From NCBI RefSeq assembly GCF_016613475.2, contig NZ_CP071517.1:1798001-1862000 (forward strand): DNA of 64,000 nucleotides, read 5' to 3'. Below, piece after piece: positions 27,773-37,006 of this stretch; the stretch's first letter is position 1, and each line of letters opens with the position of its first letter. The notes beneath the pieces are model-generated. The model did no database searches. It was given only the letters and a program-made list of their open reading frames with translations, and had not been told where the DNA came from. Origin of the DNA: Lysobacter arenosi (GTDB taxonomy: Bacteria > Pseudomonadota > Gammaproteobacteria > Xanthomonadales > Xanthomonadaceae). Both the position numbers and the translations under genes were made by a program.

Positions 27773-29062
27773 TCAGTCGCGACCCAGCCACTCCAGCGCG
27801 GCGGCGGCGGTGTGGAACGAACCGAACACCAGCACGCGATCGCCGGCGCCTGCCTGCGCATGCGCCTGCCGCAATGCGTCCTCGACCTGCTCATGGCGTG
27901 TCGCCGTCGCTGCCGGCGTGCCCTGCAGGCGCGTTGCCAGCGCTTCGACGCTGCCACCGCGCGGCCCGGGAAGGCCCGCCAGGTGCCAATGCGCGACCTG
28001 CGGCGCGATCGCCTCGACCACGCCCGCCACGTCCTTGTCCGACAGCGCGGCATAGACCGCATGCACCGTGCCGGACACCGGGTTGGCCGCCAGCCACGCC
28101 GACAACGCACGCGCCGCCTGCGGGTTGTGGCCGACATCCACCACGACCTCGATGCCATTGCGATCGAAGCGCTGCAAGCGGCCACTGACCTGCGCATTGG
28201 CGACGCCCTCGGCGATGGCCGCACGCGGCACGGGTTTGCCCAGCGCGCGCAGGGCCGCGATGGCGACGGCGGCATTGCGCAGTTGCACTGGCGCGGCCAG
28301 GCGCGGCATCGGCAGCTCCTGGCGATAGCCGACCTCGCGCCAGCGCCAGCGCGGCGGCAGCGGCTCGCCGTTGCCGTCGAGTTCGACCGGCAACACCTCG
28401 AAGAAGAAATCGTTGCTGATGCGCCAGGTCGACGCGCCGATGCGGTAGGCATGGCCGAGCACGCTCGACGGCGGATCGTCGTCGCCCAGCACCAGCGCCT
28501 TGCCCATCCGCGCGATCCCGACTTTCTCGGCACCGATTGCCTCGCGTTCGTCGCCGAGGTAGTCCTGGTGATCGAGGTCGACGGTGGTGACGACGGCGAC
28601 ATCGGCATCGACCAGGTTGGTCGCATCCAGGCGACCGCCCAGGCCGACTTCGAGGATCGCCAGGTCCAGCCCGGCGCGTTCGAACAGCCACAGTGCCGCC
28701 AGCGTGCCGTACTCGAAGTAGGTCAGCTCGACCTCGCCACGGGCCGCCTCGATCGCTTCGAAGGCAGCGGTCAGGTCGGCGTCGCCGACTTCGGCACCGT
28801 CGATGCGGATGCGCTCGTTGTAGGCCAGCAGGTGCGGCGAGGTGTAGGCACCGACTTTGCGTCCCGCGGCGCGCGCGATCGCCTCGATGAAGGCCACCGT
28901 CGAGCCCTTGCCGTTGGTGCCGCCGACGGTGATGACCTTCTTCGCCGGCCGCTTCAGGCGCAGGCGCCTGGCGACTTCGCCGATGCGCTCCAGGCCCATG
29001 TCGATGGTTTTGGGGTGGATGCGCTCGATGTACTCGAGCCAGTCGGCAAGCGTGCGGGTCAT
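27773..29062 (-). CDS. folC: Folylpolyglutamate synthase/dihydrofolate synthase
   Basis: 429 residues, the length of E. coli FolC (422). Adds glutamate to dihydropteroate and folates. ATP loop ITVGGTNGKGSTVAF near residue 55, omega-loop region YTSPHLLAYNERIRIDG, ligase signature LEVGLGGRLDATN and the C-terminal VVDVGHNPQAA are present. Its minus-strand -10 box (GATAAT) ends 6 nt before the ATG and there is no ribosome site. First gene of the folC-SPOR-cvpA-purF-rraB-DUF455 series. Confidence 0.96.
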   Translation of the reverse strand: MTRTLADWLEYIERIHPKTIDMGLERIGEVARRLRLKRPAKKVITVGGTNGKGSTVAFIEAIARAAGRKVGAYTSPHLLAYNERIRIDGAEVGDADLTAAFEAIEAARGEVELTYFEYGTLAALWLFERAGLDLAILEVGLGGRLDATNLVDADVAVVTTVDLDHQDYLGDEREAIGAEKVGIARMGKALVLGDDDPPSSVLGHAYRIGASTWRISNDFFFEVLPVELDGNGEPLPPRWRWREVGYRQELPMPRLAAPVQLRNAAVAIAALRALGKPVPRAAIAEGVANAQVSGRLQRFDRNGIEVVVDVGHNPQAARALSAWLAANPVSGTVHAVYAALSDKDVAGVVEAIAPQVAHWHLAGLPGPRGGSVEALATRLQGTPAATATRHEQVEDALRQAHAQAGAGDRVLVFGSFHTAAAALEWLGRD

Positions 29063-29068
29063 CGCCGC

Positions 29069-29074
29069 ATTATC
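29069..29074 (-). promoter_or_regulatory. -10 box of folC, probable leaderless transcript
   Basis: GATAAT on the minus strand, 6 nt (gcggcg) before the folC ATG. Confidence 0.5.
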
Positions 29075-29103
29075 GCCTGCCCCTGCATCGCATGTCCCGA
29101 CAA

Positions 29104-29745
29104 CTACAGGGCCCGGTGCACCGCTTCGCCGAACAGCAGCGTGTGGTGGCTGCAGTCGTTCAGGCGGACCACTTCGAGGCGGTCGACGTCCGGGCCTTCC
29201 AGCAGGTTGATCGTGGTGGGCGCCTGGCGGAAGCCCCACAGCTTCGACAGCGGGATACCCAGCACGTGGCACAGCAGCACGCGGTTGACCGCATCGTGGG
29301 CGACCACCAGCAGCGTGTCGCCATCGCCCAGGCCTTCGGTAGCGCGGGCGAAGGCCGGCCAGGCGCGGTCGAACACGTGCTGCAGCGACTCGCCCTGCGG
29401 CATCAGCACCTCGTGCGGCGCATCGCGCCAGGCCTGCAGACGCTCGCCGTCGCGCTCACGGATCTCGCTGGCAAGCAGGCCTTCCCAAGTGCCGTGGGCG
29501 ATTTCCATCAGCCCCGGATCCAGGGTCAGCGGCAGATCGCGCTCGCCCAGGGCGAACTCGGCGGTCTGCCGCGCCCGCGTCAGCGGCGAGGCCACGGCGC
29601 GGGTGATCGGCAGCTCGCGCAGGCGCTCGCCCAGCGCACGCGCCTGGCCGATGCCGACCGGCGACAGCGGGATGTCTTCCTGGCCCTGGTAGCGGCCTTC
29701 GGCGTTCCACGGCGTCTCGCCGTGACGGGCTAAGAGGATGCGCAT
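29104..29745 (-). CDS. Histidine phosphatase family protein
   Basis: 213 residues. The phosphate pocket is RILLARHGETPWNAEGRYQG (the RHG histidine is phosphorylated in the reaction) and a second conserved His lies in LLVVAHDAVNRVLL; the acid/base Glu is in GLMEIAHGTWEG. This resembles cobalamin phosphatase CobC, sugar phosphatases or GpmB-like enzymes, and no cob gene is nearby, so substrate is left open. The start is the ATG at 29743-29745, immediately before the first beta strand. Confidence 0.88.
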   Translation of the reverse strand: MRILLARHGETPWNAEGRYQGQEDIPLSPVGIGQARALGERLRELPITRAVASPLTRARQTAEFALGERDLPLTLDPGLMEIAHGTWEGLLASEIRERDGERLQAWRDAPHEVLMPQGESLQHVFDRAWPAFARATEGLGDGDTLLVVAHDAVNRVLLCHVLGIPLSKLWGFRQAPTTINLLEGPDVDRLEVVRLNDCSHHTLLFGEAVHRAL

Positions 29746-29871
29746 GCTCTGGTCTGTGGGACAACAGCCCCGCAATCTAGGCAAATGCCGGCGGCGGCAC
29801 AACCGTTGCACTGGCAACCGCCGTGGCCGTGCGCGAGGATTCACCGCACAGACCGCGCAGGGAGCTCGACC

Positions 29872-30276
29872 ATGGCACAACAGGTGAAAGGCGAATTCGA
29901 GGTCAAGCGCACACCGGAAGGCGGTTGCGATCTCGGCGATGGCGTCGTCGCCGGCCACTTCCGCTTCGACAAGCGCTTCCACGGTGCGCTTGATGCCACC
30001 GCGGTGGTGCACATGCTCGCGGTCGGCACCGAAGTCGAAGGCTCGGCGGCCTACGTCGCGGTCGAGCGCATTTCCGGCGCGCTCGAGGGCCGCGTCGGCG
30101 CCTTCCTCACCCAGCACAACGGCACGCTCGACCGCGGCTCACCGACGCTGACGGTGAGCGTGGTGCCCGACTCGGGCACCGGCGAGCTGAAGGGCCTGAG
30201 CGGGCGCATGACCATCGACATCCGCGATGGCGCGCACTTCTATTCGTTCGACTACGAGTTGCAGCGGCAGGAGTGA
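29872..30276 (+). CDS. DUF3224 domain protein
   Basis: 134 residues, cytoplasmic (no signal peptide). Beta-rich, with the family pattern GEFEVKR ... MLAVGTEVEGSAAYVAVERI ... DSGTGELKGLSGRMTI ... HFYSFDYEL, an allene-oxide-cyclase-like barrel. AGGGAG lies 7 nt before the ATG. Function unknown. Converges with the S46 peptidase gene, 12 bp apart. Confidence 0.85.
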   Translation: MAQQVKGEFEVKRTPEGGCDLGDGVVAGHFRFDKRFHGALDATAVVHMLAVGTEVEGSAAYVAVERISGALEGRVGAFLTQHNGTLDRGSPTLTVSVVPDSGTGELKGLSGRMTIDIRDGAHFYSFDYELQRQE

Positions 30277-30288
30277 GGCACGGCTGCC

Positions 30289-32454
30289 TCACTGCTTCTT
30301 CGCAACACCCAGCTCCTGCAACAGCTGCGGCGCCGGATAGACCTCCTGCATGATCCAGCGCATGTAGCGCTGGTCGACCGAGATCATCCGCGTCATCGCC
30401 GGATCGAACACCCAGTTGCTGCTGACCGACTCCCAGTTGCCATCGAAGGCCAGGCCGACCAGCTTGCCCTGTGCATCGAGCACGGGTGAACCGGAATTGC
30501 CGCCGGTGATGTCGAGGTCGGACAGGAAGTTCACCGGCACCGTGCCGAGCTTCTTGTCGGCCAGGCCTGCGTAGTTCTTCGCCGCGACCGCATCGAGCAA
30601 GGCCTTCGGCGCGTTGAACGGATCCTGGCCGGTGGCCTTGGCGGCGACTTCTTCCAGGCGCGTGAACGGAACCTGCTTGCTGCCATCGAGCTTGGTGTAG
30701 CCGGTGACGTTGCCGAAGGTGATGCGCAGCGAGGAGTTGGCATCGGGGTAGACGAACTGGCCCTTGCTCTTGCGGTAGTCCGCCACCGCCTGCAAGTACA
30801 GCGGGCGCGCCAGCAATGCGTCGCCGGCGCGGGCCTTGCCTTCGCTTTCCAGCTGCAGCACGGTCGGCATGATCGCCACGGCGAACTGCATTGCCGGGTC
30901 CTTGCTCTTCTCCAGCTCGGCGCTGCTGGCCGTCATCAGCTTCAAGCGCTGCTCGGTGATGCCCAGGTTGGTCTTGGCGAGCTTGTCGACGGCGCGAATG
31001 ATCGCCTTGTCGTCACTGCCGTCGAGCCACTTCTCGATCGCCGCGATGCGCTGCGATGCCGGCAGCTTGGTGTACTCGCGCAGCCAATAGACCTGCAGCT
31101 GGCGATCCATGGCCGGCACGTAGCGACGCTCCATCTGCCGCATGCCGCCTTCGAACGTGGCCAGGTCGCGCTGCTGGTAGCCCTGCTCGCGCTGTGCATC
31201 GGGCTTGGCGCGCTCGAGCGAAAGCCGGTACAGCTGCGTCGCCGCGCCGAGCACGCCGGTGCTGCGCAGCTGACCGAACACCAGGTCGCGTTCGCGATTG
31301 ACGCGCGCGGCATCGTCGAGCTCGATGAGCTTGGCGTGTGCGGCCAGTGCCGGCTCGCCCTTACCGCCTTGCTTGCGCAGCCAGTCGAGCACGGCGGTTT
31401 CCTCGGCCTGCTTGGTGGCGGCGGCGCCGATGCGCTTGAAGCCGGCGAGCTGGCCTTCGTAGTTCTTCATCGTGTTCTGCCAACCCTTCACGGTGTTGGC
31501 GTACTTCACGGCGACGTCGGGGTTCCTGCGTCCTTCGGCCTGGACCAGTGCGACCAGGTCCTTGTAGTGGCCGCCGATCGTCGGATAGGTCCAGTTCGCA
31601 GTTTCCTCGAACTCCTCGGCCAGCGCGTAACGCGCGGTGCGGCCCGGGTAACCGGCCACCATCACGAAGTCGCCGGCCACCAGCGGCTTGTCGGCGAACT
31701 TCAGCCAGGCCTTGGGCTGGTAGGGCACATTGTCGGGCGAGTACGCAGCCGGCTTGCCGTCCTTGCCGACGTAGGCGCGATAGAACGCGAAGTCGCCGGT
31801 GTGGCGCGGCCAGGTCCAGTTGTCTACTTCGCCGCCGAAGTTGCCGACGCCGGCGGGAGGCGCATAGGCCAGGCGCACGTCGCGGATCTCGAGGTTGCGG
31901 AACAAGCGGTATGCATTGCCACCGGAAAAGCTGTACAGGCGGCAGCGGAATCCTGCCTCGCGCTCGCACGAGGCCACCAGCTGCTTCTCGATGGTCTCCA
32001 GCGCGGTCGTGCGGCCCAGCGCATCGGGTGCGTCGGCGATCGCATCCTGGACCTGGCGGGTCACGTCCTGGATCGTGTCGAGGGCATAGATGCGCGCATT
32101 GGGACCGGCGGACACTTCCTCGGCCGGCGTGGCGGCATTGAAGCCGTCCTTGATGAGATTTTTCTCAGGCGTGGAGTTGAGCTGGATCGCGCCATACGCG
32201 CAGTGATGATTGGTCACCACCAGCCCCTTCGGCGAAACAAAGCTGGCGGTGCATCCGCCCAGCGACACCACCGCGGCCATCGGGTCGCCGGTGAGGTTGG
32301 CCAGTTGCTTGGGATTGAGCTTGAGGCCGGCCTTCTTCAGCGGGCCGGCGATTTCCGGCAACTGCTGCGGCACCCACATGCCCTCGCCTGCCCGGGCAAC
32401 GCCGACTCCGGCCGTCGCACCCAGTACCGCAACTGCCAACACCGCATGACGCAT
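30289..32454 (-). CDS. S46 family dipeptidyl-peptidase, DPP7-type
   Basis: 721 residues; signal peptide then mature start EGMWVPQQLPEI, typical of S46. These periplasmic serine peptidases remove dipeptides from peptide N-termini. The triad is visible: His in VVTNHHCAYG (about 85), Asp in the NWTWPRHTGD region, Ser in TGGNSGSPV. The residue 18 after the serine is Gly (FDGNWES), as in DPP7, which prefers hydrophobic side chains at P1, while DPP11 has Arg there. Tandem with a second S46 gene 156 bp upstream. Confidence 0.95.
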   Translation of the reverse strand: MRHAVLAVAVLGATAGVGVARAGEGMWVPQQLPEIAGPLKKAGLKLNPKQLANLTGDPMAAVVSLGGCTASFVSPKGLVVTNHHCAYGAIQLNSTPEKNLIKDGFNAATPAEEVSAGPNARIYALDTIQDVTRQVQDAIADAPDALGRTTALETIEKQLVASCEREAGFRCRLYSFSGGNAYRLFRNLEIRDVRLAYAPPAGVGNFGGEVDNWTWPRHTGDFAFYRAYVGKDGKPAAYSPDNVPYQPKAWLKFADKPLVAGDFVMVAGYPGRTARYALAEEFEETANWTYPTIGGHYKDLVALVQAEGRRNPDVAVKYANTVKGWQNTMKNYEGQLAGFKRIGAAATKQAEETAVLDWLRKQGGKGEPALAAHAKLIELDDAARVNRERDLVFGQLRSTGVLGAATQLYRLSLERAKPDAQREQGYQQRDLATFEGGMRQMERRYVPAMDRQLQVYWLREYTKLPASQRIAAIEKWLDGSDDKAIIRAVDKLAKTNLGITEQRLKLMTASSAELEKSKDPAMQFAVAIMPTVLQLESEGKARAGDALLARPLYLQAVADYRKSKGQFVYPDANSSLRITFGNVTGYTKLDGSKQVPFTRLEEVAAKATGQDPFNAPKALLDAVAAKNYAGLADKKLGTVPVNFLSDLDITGGNSGSPVLDAQGKLVGLAFDGNWESVSSNWVFDPAMTRMISVDQRYMRWIMQEVYPAPQLLQELGVAKKQ

Positions 32455-32610
32455 GCATCCGCTCCAAGCAAGAAGATCGACGGGCGAGTCTAGCCTCTGG
32501 CGCGCCCGCGCGGCCATGGCAAGGACCATGACCGCCGTTCAGCTTTGCTGGAGCAAGGCGGCGCGCCAATATCGGCACGCCCGCCCCATGACACCGTTCG
32601 CCAGACTTCC

Positions 32611-34773
32611 TTATTCCGCCGGCAGGTTCATTTCCTTGAGCAGATGCGGCGCCGGATACACCTTCGCCAGCAGCCAGCGCAGGTAACGCATGTCGACATG
32701 GATCGCGCGCTTGTAGCGCGGATCGAACATCCAGCTCGCACTCACCGCTTCCCAGTTGCTGTCGAAGTTCAGGGCGATCAGGTCGCCCTTCGCATCGAGC
32801 ACGGGCGAACCGGAATTGCCGCCAGTGGTATCGAGATTCGTCATCAGGTCGACCGTCTGCGTGCCCAGGCTGGGCTCGGCAGTGCTGCCGAAATCGCCCT
32901 TGGCGATCGCATCACGCAGCGGCTGCGGCGCATTGAACGGCTCCTCGCCGGTGTGCTTCTCGACGATGCCCTGGACCGTGGTCAGCGGCAGGTAATGCAC
33001 GCCATCGCGCGGGTCCATCGCACTGATGCGGCCATAGCTCACGCGCAGCGTCGAGTTGGCATCCGGATAGACCGCCCGACCCTGCGACTTGCGGAAGGCA
33101 ATCAGCGCGCGCATGTAGGCCGGACGCAGGCGCAGCAACTCGCCGGCACTGGCCTTGCTCTCGTCGTCCAGGCGCTGGATCGCCGGAAGCAGCGTCGCCG
33201 CGGCCTTGAGCAACGTGTCGCCGGATTCGGCCAGCGTGGCGCTGTCGGACTCCATCGCGCCCAGGCGCGTGGCTTCGTCACCCAGCTTCGTGCCTGCGTA
33301 CAGCGCATCCAGCCGCGTCTTCAGCTGCGCCGGCCTGGTGCCGAACACCGCATCGAACTCGGCCACGCGCTGCGTCACCGGCAGCGCCTGGTACTGCGTG
33401 AGCAACTCGGTCAGCAGCGCCTTTTCGATCGCCGGCGCATATCGCCGCTGCACCTGCTTGAGCTGGCCGGTGATCAGCACTTCGTCACGCTGCTGGTAGC
33501 CGGTCTCGCGCTGCGCGTCCGGCTTGGGACGCTCGGCGGCCCAGCGCTGCAACGTGATAGCCGCGCGAAGCAACTGCGTCTGCGACTGGATCGCGCCCAG
33601 CAGCTGGTCGCGCTCGCGCGTGGCCACGCCCTGGTCGATGACTGCCTGGGCGGCGTCGATGTCGGCGCGCGTGGCGGCGGCATCGGCCTGCTTGTCGAGC
33701 CAGGTGTACATGGCCGACTCGTCGTCGCGACGAACCTTGGCCGCATCGCTGCGACGCAGGCCATCGAGTTCGCCCTGCGCGCGCTTGAGGGTGTTCTTCA
33801 TGCCGCGCACCTGCGAGGCGTAGCTCACGCGTGCGGCTTCATCCTTGCTGCCACCGGCCTCAACCACGTCGATCATGCGCTGGTACAGCGCCACGCGCGA
33901 CGGCAGCTGCCACTGGATCTGGTTGGCGAACTCCGACGCCATGCGATGACGAAACGTGACGCCCGGGTAGCCGGCGAGCATGGCGAAGTCGCCGTCCTTG
34001 ACGTTGCGTGTCGACACCTGCAGGTGCGCCGGCGGCACGTACGGAACGTTGTCGGCGGAGTAGTCGGCCGGCTTGCCGTCCTTGCCGACGTAGGCGCGCA
34101 GCAGGGTGAAGTCGCCGGCATGGCGCGGCCAGACGAAGTTGTCGACTTCGCCGCCGTAGTTGCCGATGTCGTTCGGCGGCGCATAGACCAGGCGCACGTC
34201 GCGCAGCTCGAGCTGGCGCACGAGATAGAAATCGGTGCCGTAGTACATGTTGGCGATGCTGCAGCGGTAACCCGGTTCGCTTTCGCACTTGGCGACCGCG
34301 GCCTTGCTGGCACTGTCGACGGCGTCGTAGTACGCACGTCCCTGCTTGCCGCGCGCAGCGGCGAGGATGCTGTCGGTGACGCGATCGAAGCCGGTCGTGA
34401 CCAGCACGCGGTAATCGGGATTGGCGGGAAGCTCGCCGGCGCGATCGCTGGCGATGTAGCCGTCCTTGATCAGGTCACGGCCCGGCTTGGAGTTGTACTG
34501 GACCACGCCGAAGGCAACGTGGTGGTTGGTCAGCACCAGGCCATCCTTCGACACGAACGCGCCGCTGGCGCCGCCGACCTTGACCACCGCGTTCATCGGC
34601 GGCCGCGCCAGCTCGGCCAAGTCGCCGGGCTTGCCCTTGAAGCCGGCCGCCTTGAGCTGGCGGGCGATGTCGGGCAGCTGCGACGGCATCCACATGCCCT
34701 CGTCGGCGTGGGCCGCGCCCGCTCCCAGAGCCAGCAACAGCGAGACGGACAGGGCGGACAAACGGTGGCGCAT
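32611..34773 (-). CDS. S46 family dipeptidyl-peptidase with Ser at the specificity position
   Basis: 720 residues; signal peptide ([23 protein letters not shown]), then [12 protein letters not shown]. Catalytic His in LTNHHVAFG, Ser in TGGNSGSPV. The residue 18 after the serine is Ser (FDSNWEA), neither the Gly of DPP7 nor the Arg of DPP11, so its P1 preference may differ from its neighbour's. The two proteins are alike along their whole length, pointing to an old tandem duplication. Upstream ATGs at 34782 and 34794 are possible starts; none has a good ribosome site. Confidence 0.94.
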   Translation of the reverse strand: MRHRLSALSVSLLLALGAGAAHADEGMWMPSQLPDIARQLKAAGFKGKPGDLAELARPPMNAVVKVGGASGAFVSKDGLVLTNHHVAFGVVQYNSKPGRDLIKDGYIASDRAGELPANPDYRVLVTTGFDRVTDSILAAARGKQGRAYYDAVDSASKAAVAKCESEPGYRCSIANMYYGTDFYLVRQLELRDVRLVYAPPNDIGNYGGEVDNFVWPRHAGDFTLLRAYVGKDGKPADYSADNVPYVPPAHLQVSTRNVKDGDFAMLAGYPGVTFRHRMASEFANQIQWQLPSRVALYQRMIDVVEAGGSKDEAARVSYASQVRGMKNTLKRAQGELDGLRRSDAAKVRRDDESAMYTWLDKQADAAATRADIDAAQAVIDQGVATRERDQLLGAIQSQTQLLRAAITLQRWAAERPKPDAQRETGYQQRDEVLITGQLKQVQRRYAPAIEKALLTELLTQYQALPVTQRVAEFDAVFGTRPAQLKTRLDALYAGTKLGDEATRLGAMESDSATLAESGDTLLKAAATLLPAIQRLDDESKASAGELLRLRPAYMRALIAFRKSQGRAVYPDANSTLRVSYGRISAMDPRDGVHYLPLTTVQGIVEKHTGEEPFNAPQPLRDAIAKGDFGSTAEPSLGTQTVDLMTNLDTTGGNSGSPVLDAKGDLIALNFDSNWEAVSASWMFDPRYKRAIHVDMRYLRWLLAKVYPAPHLLKEMNLPAE

Positions 34774-34887
34774 GGTCGGCATGGATCGGGGCATGGATCG
34801 GATTCAAGGACTCGGGAAGCCGGCGACGATAGGCCAATCCTGCCGCCCCGGGCAAACCCGCCCCCCGGTCGGACCGGGTCGGCGGCG

Positions 34888-34893
34888 TATAAT
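34888..34893 (+). promoter_or_regulatory. -10 box of tdh
   Basis: TATAAT, 36 nt before the tdh ATG, giving a leader of about 30 nt. The -35 is not clear. Confidence 0.55.
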
Positions 34894-34929
34894 TGCCGTC
34901 TCTTTACCGCCAAACCGCGGACGATCCCA

Positions 34930-35964
34930 ATGACGCAATCGATGAAAGCGCTGGTCAAGCGCGAAGCTGGCAAGGGCATCTGGATGGAAGAGGTGCCGAT
35001 CCCCGCGCCCGGCCCGAACGAAGTCCTGATCAAGCTCGAGAAGACCGCGATCTGCGGCACCGACCTGCACATCTACCTGTGGGACGAGTGGAGCCAGCGC
35101 ACGATCAAGCCGGGCCTGGTGATCGGCCACGAGTTCGTCGGCCGCATCGCCGAAGTCGGCCCGGGCGTGACCGGCTACAAGATCGGCCAGCGCGTGTCGG
35201 CCGAAGGCCACATCGTCTGCGGCCACTGCCGCAACTGCCGCGCCGGCCGCCAGCACCTGTGCCCGAACACCGTCGGCATCGGCGTCAACCGCAACGGCGC
35301 CTTCGCCGAGTACATCGTGATGCCGGCCAGCAACCTGTGGCCGATCCCGGACCAGATCCCGAGCGAACTGGCCGCGTTCTTCGACCCCTACGGCAACGCC
35401 GCGCATTGCGCGCTGGAGTTCGACGTGGTCGGCGAGGACGTGCTCATCACCGGCGCCGGCCCGATCGGCATCATTGCCGCGGGCATCTGCAAGCACATCG
35501 GCGCGCGCAACGTGGTGGTCACCGACGTCAACGACTACCGCCTCAAGCTGGCCGCCGACATGGGCGCCACGCGCGTGGTCAACGTCGCCAACACCTCGCT
35601 CAAGGACGTGATGGCCGACCTGCACATGGAAGGCTTCGACGTCGGCCTGGAGATGAGCGGCAACGCGCGCGCCTTCAACGACATGCTCGACTGCATGTAC
35701 CACGGCGGCAAGATCGCGATGCTGGGCATCATGCCCAAGGGCGCCGGCGCCGACTGGGACAAGATCATCTTCAAGGGCCTCACCATCCACGGCATGTACG
35801 GCCGCAAGATGTACGAGACCTGGTACAAGATGACGCAGCTCGTGCTCGGCGGTTTCCCGCTCGGCAAGGTGCTCACGCACCAGCTGCCGATCGACGATTT
35901 CCAGCAGGGCTTCGAACTGATGGAATCGGGCAAGGCCGGCAAGGTCGTGCTTAGCTGGAACTGA
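34930..35964 (+). CDS. tdh: L-threonine 3-dehydrogenase
   Basis: 344 residues. Oxidises threonine to 2-amino-3-ketobutyrate with NAD+, the substrate of Kbl, encoded 1 kb on. Catalytic zinc site [15 protein letters not shown] and GHEFVG; structural zinc cysteines [15 protein letters not shown]; Rossmann [15 protein letters not shown]. The start at 34930 adds MTQS to the usual MKALV beginning (34942 is the alternative). Separated from kbl by an opposite-strand membrane gene and a repeat, so the usual kbl-tdh operon is broken here. Confidence 0.97.
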   Translation: MTQSMKALVKREAGKGIWMEEVPIPAPGPNEVLIKLEKTAICGTDLHIYLWDEWSQRTIKPGLVIGHEFVGRIAEVGPGVTGYKIGQRVSAEGHIVCGHCRNCRAGRQHLCPNTVGIGVNRNGAFAEYIVMPASNLWPIPDQIPSELAAFFDPYGNAAHCALEFDVVGEDVLITGAGPIGIIAAGICKHIGARNVVVTDVNDYRLKLAADMGATRVVNVANTSLKDVMADLHMEGFDVGLEMSGNARAFNDMLDCMYHGGKIAMLGIMPKGAGADWDKIIFKGLTIHGMYGRKMYETWYKMTQLVLGGFPLGKVLTHQLPIDDFQQGFELMESGKAGKVVLSWN

Positions 35965-35986
35965 TCGGCGTGAACTGATCTGACTC

Positions 35987-36016
35987 GACTGACGGACGCT
36001 CAGGCGTCCGTCAGTC
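35987..36016. terminator. Perfect 13-bp hairpin between convergent genes
   Basis: GACTGACGGACGC-tcag-GCGTCCGTCAGTC. It overlaps the stop codon (36011-36013) of the leftward membrane gene and follows tdh by 22 bp. No T-run; probable 3' end structure for both mRNAs. Confidence 0.65.
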
Positions 36017-36685
36017 CACCAGCGCCACGCGCAGCCCATCGCGCCACCAGCACCACGTCAGCGCCGCGAACATCGCGGTCAGCCACAACCCGACGTGCCA
36101 CTCGAGCACGTTCTCCCAGCGATCGCCATAGGGCGTTGCAGCCAGCGCATACGCCAGCGCCACCGCGAGCACCCCCAGCGCCAGGAAACCCATCGCGACC
36201 GCCAGCAACGGCGCGTACGCGCGCGGACGCGGCAGCTGTCGCGACAAGGCATGCAGCACCAGCATCAACGCGATGTAGCTGCAGCCGAAGTACAGATAGA
36301 CACCGTAGCGACGCAGCACCTGATAGATCGCGCCATCGCTGCCGAGAAACGTTGCGTACAGGCCGAGAAACACGCCTGCCGCCAGTCCCAGCCACGGCAG
36401 CACCCGCACGCGCACCTGCCACTGCCGCCGCAGCCAGACGGTCGCCGCCAGCCAGCACAGCGCCTGGATCGTCGCAGCTGGAAGCATCACCATCCGGAAC
36501 AGGTGGTTGCCCAACCCATAGCGCGCCGCGCGGCTTATCGAAACGCAGCCATCCCAATAAGGATTGCAGGAGGGAATCAACCCATCGCGCACCGATAGCC
36601 ACCACGCCACGTGACTCACCGCGAACGGCAGCAGTGCAGCCAGGAATGGCAGTGGCCACAGCGGCAGCGTGATGCGCAGGCTCAT
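36011..36685 (-). CDS. Multi-pass membrane protein, unknown (Frag1/DRAM-like)
   Basis: 224 residues with about six membrane helices. The conserved-looking pattern SVRDGLIPSCNPYWDGCVSISRAARYG between helices 1 and 2 is shown here in part as NPYWDGCVSIS, followed by a helix with PAATIQALCWLAATVWL, resembles the Frag1/DRAM/Sfk1 family. The last helices hold WHVGLWLTAMFAALTWCWW. Start at ATG 36683-36685; a longer frame runs into the 115-bp repeat and is not real. Function unknown. Confidence 0.75.
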   Translation of the reverse strand: MSLRITLPLWPLPFLAALLPFAVSHVAWWLSVRDGLIPSCNPYWDGCVSISRAARYGLGNHLFRMVMLPAATIQALCWLAATVWLRRQWQVRVRVLPWLGLAAGVFLGLYATFLGSDGAIYQVLRRYGVYLYFGCSYIALMLVLHALSRQLPRPRAYAPLLAVAMGFLALGVLAVALAYALAATPYGDRWENVLEWHVGLWLTAMFAALTWCWWRDGLRVALVD

Positions 36686-36726
36686 GGGGCGGATGGTAAC
36701 CAGTTGACCAGAGCAACGTCGCTTGG

Positions 36727-36744
36727 TCCCCGCCTGCGCGGGGA
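36727..36744. repeat. REP-like palindrome
   Basis: TCCCCGC-ctgc-GCGGGGA then TGAG. It lies 40 bp before copy B, exactly as a sister element precedes copy C. Confidence 0.75.
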
Positions 36745-36784
36745 TGAGGGGCAAAAGCCGCAGACCGGGCAACGAAGTGCCGAA

Positions 36785-36899
36785 GCGTCGTTCGACGGGG
36801 TGGGGATTGCTCCGCAGCGGGACATGGATGTCCCGCGCCCCGCATCGGACAGGATGTCCGACTAAGGGGCGGAGCAATCCCCAGCCCGGCGGACGGCGC
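36785..36899. repeat. Structured intergenic repeat, copy B (115 bp)
   Basis: Same length and fold as copies A and C. Hairpin 2 is TCGGACA-GGA-TGTCCGA, where A and C have TCAGACA-GGA-TGTCTGA: both sides of one pair changed. The outer ends pair less well than in copy C. Confidence 0.85.
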
Positions 36900-37006
36900 C
36901 CTGCCGCAGCCAGCGCCATGCTTCTTCGCACGAAAGCCTGCGAGACCCGAAGCACCGGCTAAAATGCCCGCTTGCCGCAGCGCCCTGCCTCCGACGGAAT
37001 CCCGCC

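Larger units (their letters stand above)
36686..37006. other. Intergenic region with REP-like palindrome and structured repeat
   Basis: A 321-bp spacer holding the REP-like palindrome at 36727-36744, a GGCAAC/GTGCC hairpin, copy B of the 115-bp repeat, and TAAAAT (36960-36965), the likely -10 box for kbl. No gene seen. Confidence 0.8.

Noticed and set aside
32545..34929. Very long plus-strand open frame running into tdh
   Set aside because: It is antisense to the S46 peptidase, which has a signal peptide and catalytic motifs; tdh starts at 34930. High GC produces such antisense frames.
36686..36955. N-terminal extension of the Frag1-like membrane gene
   Set aside because: The extra residues derive from the repeat and REP-like DNA; the ATG at 36685 directly precedes the first membrane helix.
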